Shown here piece after piece: positions 9,235 through 18,292 of a DNA stretch of 64,000 bases. The DNA is from CAVVNP01 sp963800235. Its GTDB lineage: Bacteria > Actinomycetota > Acidimicrobiia > Acidimicrobiales > Iamiaceae. The first letter of the stretch is position 1. Every line of letters starts with the position of its first letter. Under the pieces are notes generated by a model. The model worked only from the letters and a program-made list of their open reading frames with translations. It searched no databases and was not told the DNA's origin. The stretch spans positions 248,001 through 312,000 of the forward strand of contig CAWDAD010000004.1 of assembly GCA_963800235.1 (NCBI GenBank), in the 5' to 3' direction. The position numbers were made by a program, and so were the translations under genes.

Positions 9235-9240
9235 TACCGT
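9235..9240 (+). promoter_or_regulatory. -10 hexamer, leaderless promoter of threonine aldolase
   Basis: TACCGT followed by 7 nt and GTG at 9248. It selects 9248 over the in-frame GTGs at 9221 and 9239. Confidence 0.6.
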
Positions 9241-9247
9241 GCCGGAC

Positions 9248-10261
9248 GTGGCTCCTCCCGTCGTCGACCTGCGCAGCGACACCGTCACCCGGCCCACGCC
9301 GGCGATGCGGGCCGCCATGGCCGACGCCGAGGTCGGTGACGACGGGTACGGCGAGGACCCCACCGTCAACCGGCTCGAGGCGACCTTCGCCGAGCGGGTG
9401 GGCAAGGAGGCGGCGGTGCTGGTGCCGTCGGGCACCATGGCCAACCAGCTGGCCCTGCGGGTCCTGCCGCCGCCGGGCAGCCAGGTGGTGGCGGGCCGCA
9501 CGCAGCACGTGGTCGCCTACGAGGCGGGGGCAGCCGGCACCAACGCCGCCGCGCAGCTCGACCCGGTCGACGACGACGACGGCACGGTCGGGCTCGACGA
9601 CCTGCGCCACGCCGTCGCCTCGGCAGCGCACCACCACCCGCCGGTCGGGGCGGTCTTCGTGGAGAACACCCACATGCCCGCCGGGGGCCGCCCCTGGGAC
9701 CTCGCGAGGCTCCGGGCCCTGGGCGAGGTCGGCGTGCCGATGCACGAGGACGGCGCCCGGCTCTTCAACGCCGAGGTCGCCACCGGCGTCGCCGCCGCCG
9801 ACTTCGCCGCCCCCGCCACCACGGTGATGTCCTGCCTGTCGAAGGGGCTCGGGGCACCGGTGGGATCGTTGCTCGCCGGGCCGGCCGAGGTGATCGACCG
9901 CGCCCGGGTCGAGCGCAAGCGCCTCGGGGGCAGCATGCGCCAGGCGGGCGTGCTCGCCGCCGCCGGGCTGGTCGCCCTGGAGCAGATGGTCGACCGGTTG
10001 GCCGACGACCACGACCGGGCCCGCCGGCTGGCCGAGGCGGTGGCGGCACGGTGGCCGGGTTCGGTCGATCCCGCCGGGGTCCGCACCAACGTGGTGCTCG
10101 TCGCCCACCCGGACCCGTCCGAGCTGCTCGCCCACCTCGAGCGCCACGGCGTGCTCGGCGGCACCATCGCCCCGGGGATCGTGCGGCTGATGACCCACGT
10201 CGACGTCGACGACGACGGGATCGACCGGGCGGCCCGGGCGCTGGCAGACGCCCCGGACTGA
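9248..10261 (+). CDS. Threonine aldolase family PLP enzyme
   Basis: A 337-aa fold-type I PLP enzyme cleaving L-threonine or allo-threonine (or a related beta-hydroxy amino acid) to glycine and an aldehyde. The family start VDLRSDTVTRPT comes right after the N-terminus, followed by GDDGYGEDPTVNRLE, VPSGTMANQ, ENTHMPAGG, HEDGARLFNA and the PLP lysine motif SCLSKGLGAPVGS. Length is typical. The GTG at 9248 is chosen from the promoter spacing; GTGs at 9221 and 9239 would add up to nine residues. It ends three bases before the convergent membrane protein gene. Confidence 0.87.
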   Translation: MAPPVVDLRSDTVTRPTPAMRAAMADAEVGDDGYGEDPTVNRLEATFAERVGKEAAVLVPSGTMANQLALRVLPPPGSQVVAGRTQHVVAYEAGAAGTNAAAQLDPVDDDDGTVGLDDLRHAVASAAHHHPPVGAVFVENTHMPAGGRPWDLARLRALGEVGVPMHEDGARLFNAEVATGVAAADFAAPATTVMSCLSKGLGAPVGSLLAGPAEVIDRARVERKRLGGSMRQAGVLAAAGLVALEQMVDRLADDHDRARRLAEAVAARWPGSVDPAGVRTNVVLVAHPDPSELLAHLERHGVLGGTIAPGIVRLMTHVDVDDDGIDRAARALADAPD

Positions 10262-10264
10262 CCG

Positions 10265-10615
10265 TCAGCGGCGGCCGGGACCGGGCCCGGGGGGCGCTCC
10301 CGTCGTGCCCTGCTGGATCGTGTGCCACTCGCCCATGGCCCGCAGGACGAGCACGGACACGACGGCCACCCCGCCGGCCGCCACCACCGCGCCGATCAGG
10401 CCGCCGAGCCCCGCCCACACCGTGCTGTCGCCGCCCACCTGGATGTCGGTGACGGCCCACCCGATCAGCCCACCGCAGGCCCCGGCGACGACGATGGCGG
10501 CGAAGGCCAGCAGCCGCGCCCCGGTGGACGGCAGCGCCGACTCGAGCTCGCCGGGCGCGCCCGGATCGGAGGTGGTGGCGCCCGTCGGAGCCGGGGAACC
10601 AGGGTCGGTCGGCAC
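10265..10615 (-). CDS. Small two-TM membrane protein, function unknown
   Basis: A 116-aa protein with a Pro/Thr/Gly-rich N-terminus (about residues 1-38), two hydrophobic helices (about 39-60, LLAFAAIVVAGACGGLIGWAV, shortened by how the ends are judged; and about 69-94) and a short Gly/Pro-rich tail. No family recognised. The in-frame ATG at 10624 overlaps a TACGAT hexamer, so the GTG at 10615, 7 nt after that hexamer, is the more likely start. Confidence 0.6.
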   Translation of the reverse strand: MPTDPGSPAPTGATTSDPGAPGELESALPSTGARLLAFAAIVVAGACGGLIGWAVTDIQVGGDSTVWAGLGGLIGAVVAAGGVAVVSVLVLRAMGEWHTIQQGTTGAPPGPGPGRR

Positions 10616-10622
10616 GACCCCC

Positions 10623-10628
10623 ATCGTA
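10623..10628 (-). promoter_or_regulatory. -10 hexamer, leaderless promoter of the small membrane protein
   Basis: Minus-strand TACGAT, 7 nt, then GTG at 10615. Confidence 0.5.
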
Positions 10629-10722
10629 CGACGGCGCCCGTCGCCACGGCCCCGGAGCGGGCTCGTTGTGACGCGGACCACCGGGGGATCCGGCGCTCTT
10701 TCGGCGGTGCTCGCTGCGGCCC

Positions 10723-10728
10723 TATGTT
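10723..10728 (+). promoter_or_regulatory. -10 hexamer, leaderless promoter of the polyprenol mannosyltransferase
   Basis: TATGTT, 6 nt, then GTG at 10735. Confidence 0.55.
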
Positions 10729-10734
10729 CTGTCG

Positions 10735-11493
10735 GTGCGAGCCCTCGTGGTGATCCCCACCTACGACGAGGCCACGAACATCGGCGAGGTCCTCCGACGG
10801 GTCCGGTCGACGCTGCCGGACGCCGAGGTGCTGGTGGTCGACGACGGCAGCCCGGACGGGACCGCCGACCTGGCCGAGGCCGCCGGGGCCGAGCTGGGGT
10901 CGGTCGAGGTGCTGCGCCGACCCGGCAAGAGCGGCCTCGGATCGGCCTACAAGAGCGGCTTCCGGCGGGCGCTCGAGCGCGGCGCGCCGATCGTGGTCGA
11001 GATGGACGCCGACCTGTCCCACGACCCCGCCGACCTGCCCCGGCTGGTGCAACGCGCCGAGGACGGCGCCGACCTGGTGATCGGCTCCCGCTACGTCGAG
11101 GGCGGGGCGGTGCCGGGCTGGCCGGCGAGCCGCCGGCGGCTGTCGGAGTGGGGCAACCGCTACATCCGGCTCATGCTGCACATGGACGTGCTCGACGCCA
11201 CCGCCGGGTTCCGGGCCTACCGGGCCGAGACGCTGGCCAAGGTCGACCTCGACCGGGTGCGGGCCGACGGCTACGGCTTCCAGATCGAGATGGCCTACGC
11301 GGTCCACCGCCTCGGCGGGACGATCGAGGAGATCCCCATCACCTTCCGCAACCGGACCAGGGGCGAGTCGAAGATGTCCTGGCACATCGTCGGCGAGGCC
11401 ATGGGCCTGGTGACGCGCTGGGGCATGCGGGCCCGCGCCGGCCGCGTCCGCAACGCCATCCGGCGGAGGAGCATCGAGTCACCGGGCCGCTGA
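10735..11493 (+). CDS. Polyprenol-phosphate mannosyltransferase-like GT2 glycosyltransferase
   Basis: A 252-aa family 2 glycosyltransferase: VVIPTYDEATNI at the start, nucleotide-binding DDGSPDGTAD (about 39-48), EMDADLSHDP with the metal-binding DxD (about 88-97), GSRYVEGG and a C-terminal FQIEMAYAVHRLGG. This is the pattern of dolichol/polyprenol-phosphate mannose synthases, which make the lipid-linked mannose donor for cell-wall glycans and O-mannosylation. No C-terminal membrane domain is fused, so the catalytic subunit stands alone, as in Ppm1-type split enzymes. The GTG start follows a -10 hexamer by 6 nt. Confidence 0.85.
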   Translation: MRALVVIPTYDEATNIGEVLRRVRSTLPDAEVLVVDDGSPDGTADLAEAAGAELGSVEVLRRPGKSGLGSAYKSGFRRALERGAPIVVEMDADLSHDPADLPRLVQRAEDGADLVIGSRYVEGGAVPGWPASRRRLSEWGNRYIRLMLHMDVLDATAGFRAYRAETLAKVDLDRVRADGYGFQIEMAYAVHRLGGTIEEIPITFRNRTRGESKMSWHIVGEAMGLVTRWGMRARAGRVRNAIRRRSIESPGR

Positions 11494-11564
11494 TCGCGGC
11501 CCACCCATCGCTCTGCGGCAGCCGCTACGTGCTCGGGTTCGAGTGCGGCGGCCGAGGTCGGCGT

Positions 11565-11948
<384 letters not shown>

Positions 11949-11953
11949 CGGTC

Positions 11954-11959
11954 ACCCTA
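11954..11959 (-). promoter_or_regulatory. -10 hexamer of rnpB
   Basis: Minus-strand TAGGGT ends 5 nt before the first base of helix P1, the expected -10 position for the RNA's 5' end. Confidence 0.5.
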
Positions 11960-11995
11960 GGTCGCCGCCGCCCGCCGGGGACGAGGGCGTTGCGC

Positions 11996-12886
11996 TCAGC
12001 CGCCCGAGGCGCTGGAGGAGGGCTTGCCGTCGAAGGTGAGGAGGGCGTCGCTGCCGAGGGCGTCGCGGGTGAAGAAGAGGGCGTTCGGCGCACCGGGCTG
12101 GGCCGGGTCCTGCAGGAGGGCCATCTTGGCCGAGTGGCGGGCCTCGACGGCGGCGATGTTGCCGACGCCGCGACGGAGCCCGAGGGTCGAGTAGATGCCC
12201 ACGCCGACCACGTGGGTGGCGACCGCGATGTCCTCCATCCGGCCGGCGAAGGCGATGACGTCGGTGGCGGTGGCCAGGCTGGGCAGGGTCGGCTCGATGA
12301 ACTGGCTCCACATCCAGGCGTTGCCGTGCTCGTCGGCCGCCCCGTTCTGGTCCTTCAGGCGGCCCGGCTGGTACACGACCTTGTCGGCGTCGAGCGAGGA
12401 GAAGTCCGACCGGTTGGGTCCGGCCAGCGCGTCGTTCAGGGCCGACCGGGTGAACGACTGCAGGTCCCTGATGGCCTGCTGGTGGTGGGCCACCACGATC
12501 GGCACGGCCTGGGCGAAGGCGGTGCCGCCGCTGGTCGACACCTGGGTGAGCAGCGCCTGGTAGCCGGCGACGATGGCGTACTCCATCGACGTCGCCGTGC
12601 GCAGGTTGGCCAGGTCGGCCTCTTGCTGGGTCTTGGTCGCCAGCTGCGGCCCGAGGGTCGGCGGCGGGGTGTCGGAGTTGGTCGTCGGGGCGTTCCCCGT
12701 CTGCTGGGCCTTGATCTTCGGCTTGGGGGCGCTGGCGCTGGTGCCGCTGCCGCAGGCCGCGGCGAGGGCCCCGACGGCGCCGGCGCCGCCCACCAGCAGG
12801 AACCGGCGGCGGGCCCGCCGGGCGGTCTCGGCGTCGACCGCGGTGGTGCCGGCCGGGCTGCGCTCGATCTCGGGCTGGGGGCTCAC
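11996..12886 (-). CDS. Tat-exported ferritin-like lipoprotein
   Basis: A 296-aa protein. Its N-terminus carries a twin-arginine motif RRARRRFLLVGG and a hydrophobic stretch ending LAAAC, so it looks like a Tat substrate lipidated at Cys45. A Ser/Thr/Pro linker follows, then two helical repeats (about 85-270) with metal-ligand-like residues (SMEYAIVAGYQALL, VAHHQQAI, MEDIAVATHVVGV, AVEARHSAKM) resembling ferritin-like diiron domains (DUF4439/PF13668 type). Its GTG overlaps the TGA of the upstream ferritin-like gene (GTGA), so the two are translationally coupled. Export through Tat suggests folding with metal in the cytoplasm. Substrate unknown. Confidence 0.75.
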   Translation of the reverse strand: MSPQPEIERSPAGTTAVDAETARRARRRFLLVGGAGAVGALAAACGSGTSASAPKPKIKAQQTGNAPTTNSDTPPPTLGPQLATKTQQEADLANLRTATSMEYAIVAGYQALLTQVSTSGGTAFAQAVPIVVAHHQQAIRDLQSFTRSALNDALAGPNRSDFSSLDADKVVYQPGRLKDQNGAADEHGNAWMWSQFIEPTLPSLATATDVIAFAGRMEDIAVATHVVGVGIYSTLGLRRGVGNIAAVEARHSAKMALLQDPAQPGAPNALFFTRDALGSDALLTFDGKPSSSASGG

Positions 12887-13638
12887 GAGTTGGTCCCTCC
12901 CGACTGCGAGGTGTCCGACGAGGCGGCCGGAGCGGTCGTCGTGGTGGTCGTCGTGGCCGCCGACTGGACGCTGTAGCTGCTCAGGTCGATCGCGCCCTCG
13001 GTGGGAGCGTTGGCGACGAGGACGTCGCCGAGCGGCTGGTCGAGCAGCGAGGCCAGCACGGTGGCGTGCTGGGCGTCCACGGTGAGGATCGACACGACCG
13101 CCTGGGCGTTGAAGTTGATGTCGAGCTTGGCCAGGGCCTCGAGGTAGGTCGCCTGGAAGACCTGCTCGAGCCCCAGCAGCACCTCGAGGGCGGCGGCCTG
13201 GCCGTTGGCCCCGTCCAGCTGGGACTGGTACCGGGCGAGCAGCGTGGGCTCGGGCTCGACCTTCTCGATCTGGTTGTCGCTCTGGCGCAGCACCGAGCCG
13301 AGCAGCTTGGCCTGGTCGGCGTGGTGGCTCCCGAAGTCCTCGACGCTCCGGGTCGCCAGCGGATCGGTGACCTTGCCCGTCGCCGCCTGGTAGATGGCGA
13401 CGGCCACCTTCTCGGCGGTCTCCATGTAGGCGATGATCTTCTCGTCGGGGTTCGGGTACTTCGACGGCCCCTGCTGGTTCGACTGGGCCTCAGCGGCGGG
13501 GAGCAGGCTGGCCGGCCCGATCGCCGATGCGGTGGCGACGGCCACACCCCCCACGACCGATCCCTGGATGAACCGTCGCCGGCTGGGCCGATCGCCCTCG
13601 ACGGCCGGGTCGTGACCCGGCCGGTTCTCGGTGTCCAC
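12883..13638 (-). CDS. Tat-exported ferritin-like protein
   Basis: A 251-aa protein with a Tat signal (SRRRFIQGSVVGGVAVATASA) ending near an AEA cleavage site, and a ferritin-like helical domain (about 65-205: IIAYMETAEKVAVAIYQ, FGSHHADQAKLLGS, LLGLEQVFQATYLEAL, ILTVDAQHATVLASLL) with Glu/His pairs expected of a diiron site. The C-terminus is a Thr/Ser-rich tail with a run of seven threonines. It is first of a two-gene operon with a lipidated paralogue, suggesting an envelope-located pair. The GTG at 13638 has an AGG-rich RBS about 10 nt upstream. Confidence 0.75.
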   Translation of the reverse strand: MDTENRPGHDPAVEGDRPSRRRFIQGSVVGGVAVATASAIGPASLLPAAEAQSNQQGPSKYPNPDEKIIAYMETAEKVAVAIYQAATGKVTDPLATRSVEDFGSHHADQAKLLGSVLRQSDNQIEKVEPEPTLLARYQSQLDGANGQAAALEVLLGLEQVFQATYLEALAKLDINFNAQAVVSILTVDAQHATVLASLLDQPLGDVLVANAPTEGAIDLSSYSVQSAATTTTTTTAPAASSDTSQSGGTNS

Positions 13639-13742
13639 TCGCGGGGTACCTCCAGGATGTCTGCACGGTGAGCGGTGGCCGCACGAGTCTCCCCGACCGG
13701 CCAGATCGCTCAAAATCGGACCCCGTCGCGCCGGTCGGGCGG

Positions 13743-15188
13743 TCAGAAGTCGAGCGAGGAGAAGTCGGGGATCCACTCCTGGGCGCGTCGGCAGGCATCC
13801 TGCCACCGTTCCCGATCGGTCTCGCGGACCGGCTCGACCCGGTCCTGCGGACGCCAGGTGGCGACGATGTCGTCCTCGTCGCGCCAGGTGCCGATGGCCA
13901 GGCCGGTGAGGAAGGCGGCGCCGAGGGTCGTGGCCTCGCGGACCGGCGACACCTCGACCGGGCGGCGGGTGGCGTCGGCCAGGGCCTGCACGAAGGTGGG
14001 GTTGGCCGACATGCCGCCGTCGACGCGGATGGCGGAGATCGACGTGCCGCCGTCGGCCTCGGCGGCCTCGACCAGGTCGGCGCCGCGCGCCGCGATCCCC
14101 TCGAGCACGGCCCGCACCACCTGGGGGCGACCGGTGCCCCGGGTGACGCCGAGCAGCGTGCCGCGGGCGCCGTAGTCCCAGTGGGGGGTCCCGAGTCCCA
14201 GCAGGGCGGGCACGTAGACGACGCCGTCGCTCGACTCGCAGGCGGCGGCGACCTCGTGGGAGGCGGCGGCGTCGGGGATGATCCCGAGGTCGTCGCGCAG
14301 CCACTCGACGTTGGTGCCCGCCGACAGCATCACCGCCTCGGTGCCCCAGACCTTCTGCCCCTCCCGGCTCCACGCCACGATCGGGAAGGTGCCCGACGGG
14401 CCCCGGGCGGGCCAGGGCGGCCGCTCCGGGCCGAGGCACAGGTCGAGCATGCCGCCGGTGCCGAAGGTGATCTTGGCCAGACCGGGGGCCATGCAGCCCT
14501 GCCCGACGAGGCTGGCCTGCTGGTCCCCGGCCAGCCCGGCGATGGGCGGCGCACCGGGCAGCGCGGTGGCCTCCCCGCAGGTGCCGCTCGAGTCGACGAC
14601 GCTCGGCAGCACCGACTCGGGGACGTCGAGGGCGTCGAGCACGGCGCCGTCCCACTCGGCGCCGTCGGGGGTTCGGAGGCCCGTGAGCATCACGTTGGTC
14701 CAGTCGGTGACGTGGGCCGAGCCCTCCGAGAGGTTCCAGGCGATCCAGGTGTCGACGGTGCCGAAGCACAGGTCGCGGTCGCGTCCGGCGGCGTCGAGCA
14801 GCACCTTCAGCTTGGTGGCGGACAGGTTGGGGGCCAGCCGGACGCCCTGCTCGCGCAGCAGGATGCAGTCGAAGACGGTGCGGAGGTCCTGCCAGCCGAT
14901 CCCGGGCCCGACCGGCTCGCCGGTGGCACGGTCCCAGACGACGGTCGACGCCCGCTGGTCGGCGATGCCGACCGCTGCCACCTCGCCGGCGTCGTCGAGG
15001 GCGGCCCGGGCCACGGCCAGGGCGGCGTCGGCCATCTCCCGGGCGTCGAACTCGACCTGGCCCGGCTCGGGCGAGGCGGGCAGCACCTGGCGGTGGTGCT
15101 CGGCGGTGATGGTGGCGTCGGGCCGCACGACGCCGGCGCGCACGCCGCTGGTGCCGACGTCGATGACCAGGATCGACGAGGCGCTCAC
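13743..15188 (-). CDS. FGGY-family carbohydrate kinase (glycerol kinase-like)
   Basis: A 481-aa sugar kinase of the actin/hexokinase fold: phosphate-1 motif SILVIDVGTSGVRAG, IADQRASTVVWDR, GIGWQDLRT, FGTVDTWIAWNL, GLAGDQQASLVGQG, FGTGGMLDL and adenosine motif IRVDGGMSANPTFVQ. GDQQ and the overall pattern are glycerol-kinase-like, but the substrate region differs from the GlpK at 2667, so another polyol or dihydroxyacetone is possible. Its GTG overlaps the TGA of the FAD oxidase upstream (GTGA), so the kinase and an AGPS-like oxidase are made together, pointing to a shared triose/glycerol substrate. Confidence 0.82.
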   Translation of the reverse strand: MSASSILVIDVGTSGVRAGVVRPDATITAEHHRQVLPASPEPGQVEFDAREMADAALAVARAALDDAGEVAAVGIADQRASTVVWDRATGEPVGPGIGWQDLRTVFDCILLREQGVRLAPNLSATKLKVLLDAAGRDRDLCFGTVDTWIAWNLSEGSAHVTDWTNVMLTGLRTPDGAEWDGAVLDALDVPESVLPSVVDSSGTCGEATALPGAPPIAGLAGDQQASLVGQGCMAPGLAKITFGTGGMLDLCLGPERPPWPARGPSGTFPIVAWSREGQKVWGTEAVMLSAGTNVEWLRDDLGIIPDAAASHEVAAACESSDGVVYVPALLGLGTPHWDYGARGTLLGVTRGTGRPQVVRAVLEGIAARGADLVEAAEADGGTSISAIRVDGGMSANPTFVQALADATRRPVEVSPVREATTLGAAFLTGLAIGTWRDEDDIVATWRPQDRVEPVRETDRERWQDACRRAQEWIPDFSSLDF

Positions 15189-16687
15189 CAGGACACCTCC
15201 CCGAAGGGCGAGGGCAGCCCGAGCTTGCCGGGGTTGAGGATCCCGTTCGGGTCGAGGGCCTGCTTGAGCGACACCAGCACGTCGAAGGCGGGCCCGAGGG
15301 CGTCGGCCATGAAGCGGGCCCGGTTCAGGCCCACGCCGTGGTGGTGGCTGAGCGAGCCGCCGGCGCCGAGCACCGCTCGGGTGCCGGCGTCCCAGGCCGC
15401 CTTGTAGTAGCGGTCGCGGTCGTCGGGCTCGACCCCGCCGGCGAAGGTGAAGTAGAGGCAGCCGCCGTCGGTGTAGGAGTGGCTCTGGTGCGCGGAGACC
15501 GCCAGCGTCCCGGGGACCGCGGCGATGGCGGCACGGGCCGTCTCGTAGACGCCGGACATCGCCGTCCAGCTGGTCGAGATCTCCATGGTGTCCACCACGT
15601 AGCCCTTGCCGATCAGCGACTCGAGGGCGGCGACGTCGTTGCGGTGCCCCATCCACCGCTCGACCAGCGCCACGTCGAGCGGTTCGGCGGTCGTGCACTC
15701 CTCGGCCACCACCCGAAGGGTGGCGTCGACCAGGTCGCGATCGCCCTCGTCGAGCACGAGCAGGGCGTGGGTGCCGTCCACCTCGAAGTTCCGCTGCGTC
15801 TCGATGTCGTCGTAGAGGCGCAGCACGGCGGGCGTGGCGCCCCGTCGAAGCATGCGCCGCATGGCGTCGAGCCCGGCGGCGAAGGACCTGAAGCCGTAGG
15901 CGCTCCGAGCCTCGTGGGGTGGGGCGGGGTGGGCCCGGAGCCGGGCCCCGGTGATGATGCCGAGGGTGCCCTCCGAACCGACCAGCAGCTGGGTCAGGTC
16001 GGGTCCGGCGGACTGGCGGGGATGGCCGCCGGTGGTGATGCGGCGCCCGTCGGCCAGCACCACGTCGAGGCCCTCGACGATGTCCTCGATCTTCCCGTAG
16101 CGGGTCGAGTACTGGCCGGCGCCCCGGCAGGCGAGCCAGCCGCCGACCGTCGACAGCGACATCGATTGCGGCCAGTGGCCGACGGTGAGCCCGTGGCGCC
16201 CCTGCAGCTCGTCCTCGAAGGCGTCGCCGAAGGTTCCCGCGAGCACGTCGACCAGCATCGAGGTGTCGTCGACGTGGCGGATGCCCGACAGGGCGCAGAG
16301 GTCGAGCAGCACGCCGCCGTGGACCGGGACCGCCGAGCCGCAGACGCCGCTGCGCCCGGCGGCGGCGGTGACCGGGACACCGGCCTCGTCGCAGCAGGCC
16401 AGCACGGCGGCGATCTGGTCGACGTCGGTCGGGCGCGCCACGGCGCCGGCTCGACCGGGGAGCTGGCCCTCCGTCGCCCACACCATGGCCAATGGCCACC
16501 AGTCGCGGCTCTCGTCGTTGACGTGGGCGGGGTCGGTGTCCACCGGGCAGATGCCGCCGAGGCGGCCGAGGAAGGCGCCGTCGAGCTCGGCGACGCGGGA
16601 CCGGGGGTGGGCCACGGCGGCGGCCGGCCCGCCGGCCAGCTCGATCGCCGGCGTCGGTGCGCCCGGCCCGGGGGAGAGGTCAACCAT
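15185..16687 (-). CDS. FAD-binding oxidase, alkyldihydroxyacetonephosphate synthase-like
   Basis: A 500-aa VAO/PCMH-type flavoprotein. The FAD-binding half (about 75-260) shows ARPTDVDQIAAVLACC, GRSGVCGSAVP, GGWLACRGAGQYSTRYGKIEDIV and LLVGSEGTLGIIT. The C-terminal half has SLSHHHGVGLNRA, the His-rich motif known from alkyl-DHAP synthase, and ends ALDPNGILNPGKLG as is usual in this superfamily. True AGPS makes ether lipids; bacterial relatives also include glycolate/lactate and glycerol-phosphate type oxidases, so the reaction is not certain. Coupling to an FGGY kinase supports a glycerol/DHAP link. Confidence 0.8.
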   Translation of the reverse strand: MVDLSPGPGAPTPAIELAGGPAAAVAHPRSRVAELDGAFLGRLGGICPVDTDPAHVNDESRDWWPLAMVWATEGQLPGRAGAVARPTDVDQIAAVLACCDEAGVPVTAAAGRSGVCGSAVPVHGGVLLDLCALSGIRHVDDTSMLVDVLAGTFGDAFEDELQGRHGLTVGHWPQSMSLSTVGGWLACRGAGQYSTRYGKIEDIVEGLDVVLADGRRITTGGHPRQSAGPDLTQLLVGSEGTLGIITGARLRAHPAPPHEARSAYGFRSFAAGLDAMRRMLRRGATPAVLRLYDDIETQRNFEVDGTHALLVLDEGDRDLVDATLRVVAEECTTAEPLDVALVERWMGHRNDVAALESLIGKGYVVDTMEISTSWTAMSGVYETARAAIAAVPGTLAVSAHQSHSYTDGGCLYFTFAGGVEPDDRDRYYKAAWDAGTRAVLGAGGSLSHHHGVGLNRARFMADALGPAFDVLVSLKQALDPNGILNPGKLGLPSPFGEVSW

Positions 16688-16695
16688 GGCCGGCG

Positions 16696-16701
16696 AAGCT
16701 A
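16696..16701 (-). promoter_or_regulatory. -10 hexamer, leaderless promoter of the FAD oxidase-FGGY kinase operon
   Basis: Minus-strand TAGCTT, 8 nt, then ATG at 16687. Confidence 0.55.
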
Positions 16702-16768
16702 CTTCCGGACCTCCGTCGGCCGCGTCGGGTCGCCGCCGGGACGGCGGGGGGCGGTCGTCAGGAGCGGG

Positions 16769-18202
16769 TCAGGCGTGCACCGGTGGGCACCGGTCGGCCC
16801 AGGGCAGGGCCTCCTCGAGCTGGGCGGCGACCCGGAGGAGCAGGTCCTCGCGGCCGGCGGCGGCCACCAGCTGCACCCCGATCGGGAGCCCCCCGTCGCT
16901 CCAGTGCAGGGGCAGCGAGATGGCGGGCTGGCCGGTGACGTTGAAGGCCGGGGTGAACGGCACCAGCCCCGCCGCCCGGATCAGGCCGAAGAGCGGCTCG
17001 TCCGGGCCGCCGTCGAAGCTGCCCAGCTCGGGCGGGACCTCGGCGATGGTCGGGGTGAGCAGCAGGTCGTGGCCGTCGTCGTCCCACCACGAGAGCATCC
17101 GACGGCTCGCGACCTGCAGCCACTCGCGGGCGTGCAGCCACTCGGGGGCCGACACCGACCGCCCCATCTCGACCAGGGCGGCGGTCAGCGGCTCGACGTC
17201 GCCGGGCTCGAGGTCGGCGCCGACGGTGCGCACCCAGTAGTCGAGCGACCAGGCGCACCCCGCCGCCCACATCGTGACGAACCTGGCGGAGAACTCCTCG
17301 TCGGCCACCTCCGGCTGCGACGCCTCGACCTGGTGGCCCAGCGACTCGAGGGCCCGGCCGGCCGCCTCGACCGCGGCGACGCACTCGGGCTGGGCCTCGA
17401 CCCCGGCCATGGCGCTGGCGGTGCCGATCCGCAGGCGTCCGGGGTCACGGCCGACCTCGGCGGCGAAGGGCCCCGACGGGGCCGGTGCGGCGTACGGGTC
17501 GCCGGTGGCCGGCCCGTGGACGGCGTCGAGCAGGGCGGCGGTGTCGCGCACGGTGCGGGTGACCGCCAGCTCGCACACCAGCCCGCCCATCAGGTCGCCG
17601 TAGTGGGGGGCCTGGCTGACCCGGGCCCGGCTGGGCTTCAGCCCGACCAGGCCGCACTCGCTGGCGGGGATGCGGATCGAGCCGCCGCCGTCGTTGGCGT
17701 GCCCCAGTGCGACGGCGCGGGACGCCACCGCCGCGGCCGACCCGCCGCTCGACCCGCCGGTCGAGCGGCCGAGGTCCCACGGGTTGCGGGTCGCCCCGTA
17801 GGCGGCCGGCTCGGTGGTGGGCAGGATGCCGAGCTCGGGGGTGTTGGTCCGGCCGAGGAACACCACGCCGGCGGCCCGCAGCCGCCGAGCCAGCTCGGTG
17901 TCCTCGGTCGCCCGGTGGCCGTTGCGCTTGAGGTACGTGAGCCCCTCGTGGATCGGCTCGCCGGCCAGCTCGAGCGCCAGGTCCTTCACCACCATCGGCA
18001 CCCCGCGGAAGGGGCCGTCGGGCAGCGTCGCGGCAGCCTCGGACCGGGCCGCGTCGTAGCGCTCGTGGATGACGGCGTTGAGCTCGGGGTTGACCCGCTC
18101 GAGCCCGGCGATGGCGGCGTCGACCAGCTCGGCGGGCGAGGCCTGGCCGGTGCGCACCAGCTCGGCCTGGGCGGTGGCGTCGAGGTCGTGCAGCTCGGTC
18201 AT
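16769..18202 (-). CDS. Amidase (amidase-signature family)
   Basis: A 477-aa hydrolase with the Ser-cisSer-Lys triad: Lys73 in MVVKDLALE, cis-Ser near 151 in STGGSSGGSAAAVA, nucleophile Ser175 in DGGGSIRIPAS. The C-terminal FTPAFNVTGQPAISLPL is typical. The closest functional classes are broad aliphatic/aryl amidases; GatA is unlikely because no gatC or gatB is adjacent. It stands alone between the FAD oxidase and the pilin gene. A 17-bp tandem duplication lies just upstream at 18259-18292. Confidence 0.85.
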   Translation of the reverse strand: MTELHDLDATAQAELVRTGQASPAELVDAAIAGLERVNPELNAVIHERYDAARSEAAATLPDGPFRGVPMVVKDLALELAGEPIHEGLTYLKRNGHRATEDTELARRLRAAGVVFLGRTNTPELGILPTTEPAAYGATRNPWDLGRSTGGSSGGSAAAVASRAVALGHANDGGGSIRIPASECGLVGLKPSRARVSQAPHYGDLMGGLVCELAVTRTVRDTAALLDAVHGPATGDPYAAPAPSGPFAAEVGRDPGRLRIGTASAMAGVEAQPECVAAVEAAGRALESLGHQVEASQPEVADEEFSARFVTMWAAGCAWSLDYWVRTVGADLEPGDVEPLTAALVEMGRSVSAPEWLHAREWLQVASRRMLSWWDDDGHDLLLTPTIAEVPPELGSFDGGPDEPLFGLIRAAGLVPFTPAFNVTGQPAISLPLHWSDGGLPIGVQLVAAAGREDLLLRVAAQLEEALPWADRCPPVHA

Positions 18203-18258
18203 GGCCGCAGCCTGCCACGGGCCCTTTCCCGGCGCCGGAGGTGTGCGGCCTGCGTGAG

Positions 18259-18292
18259 GGTGGCTCGGCGTCAGGGGTGGCTCGGCGTCAGG
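18259..18292. repeat. 17-bp tandem duplication across the pilin stop codon
   Basis: The unit GGTGGCTCGGCGTCAGG occurs twice back to back. The second copy contains the stop codon of the pilin-like gene (18288-18290). Confidence 0.55.

Noticed and set aside
13743..15188. Second FGGY kinase considered as a recent duplication of glpK
   Set aside because: The two proteins differ throughout the substrate region; they are distant paralogues.
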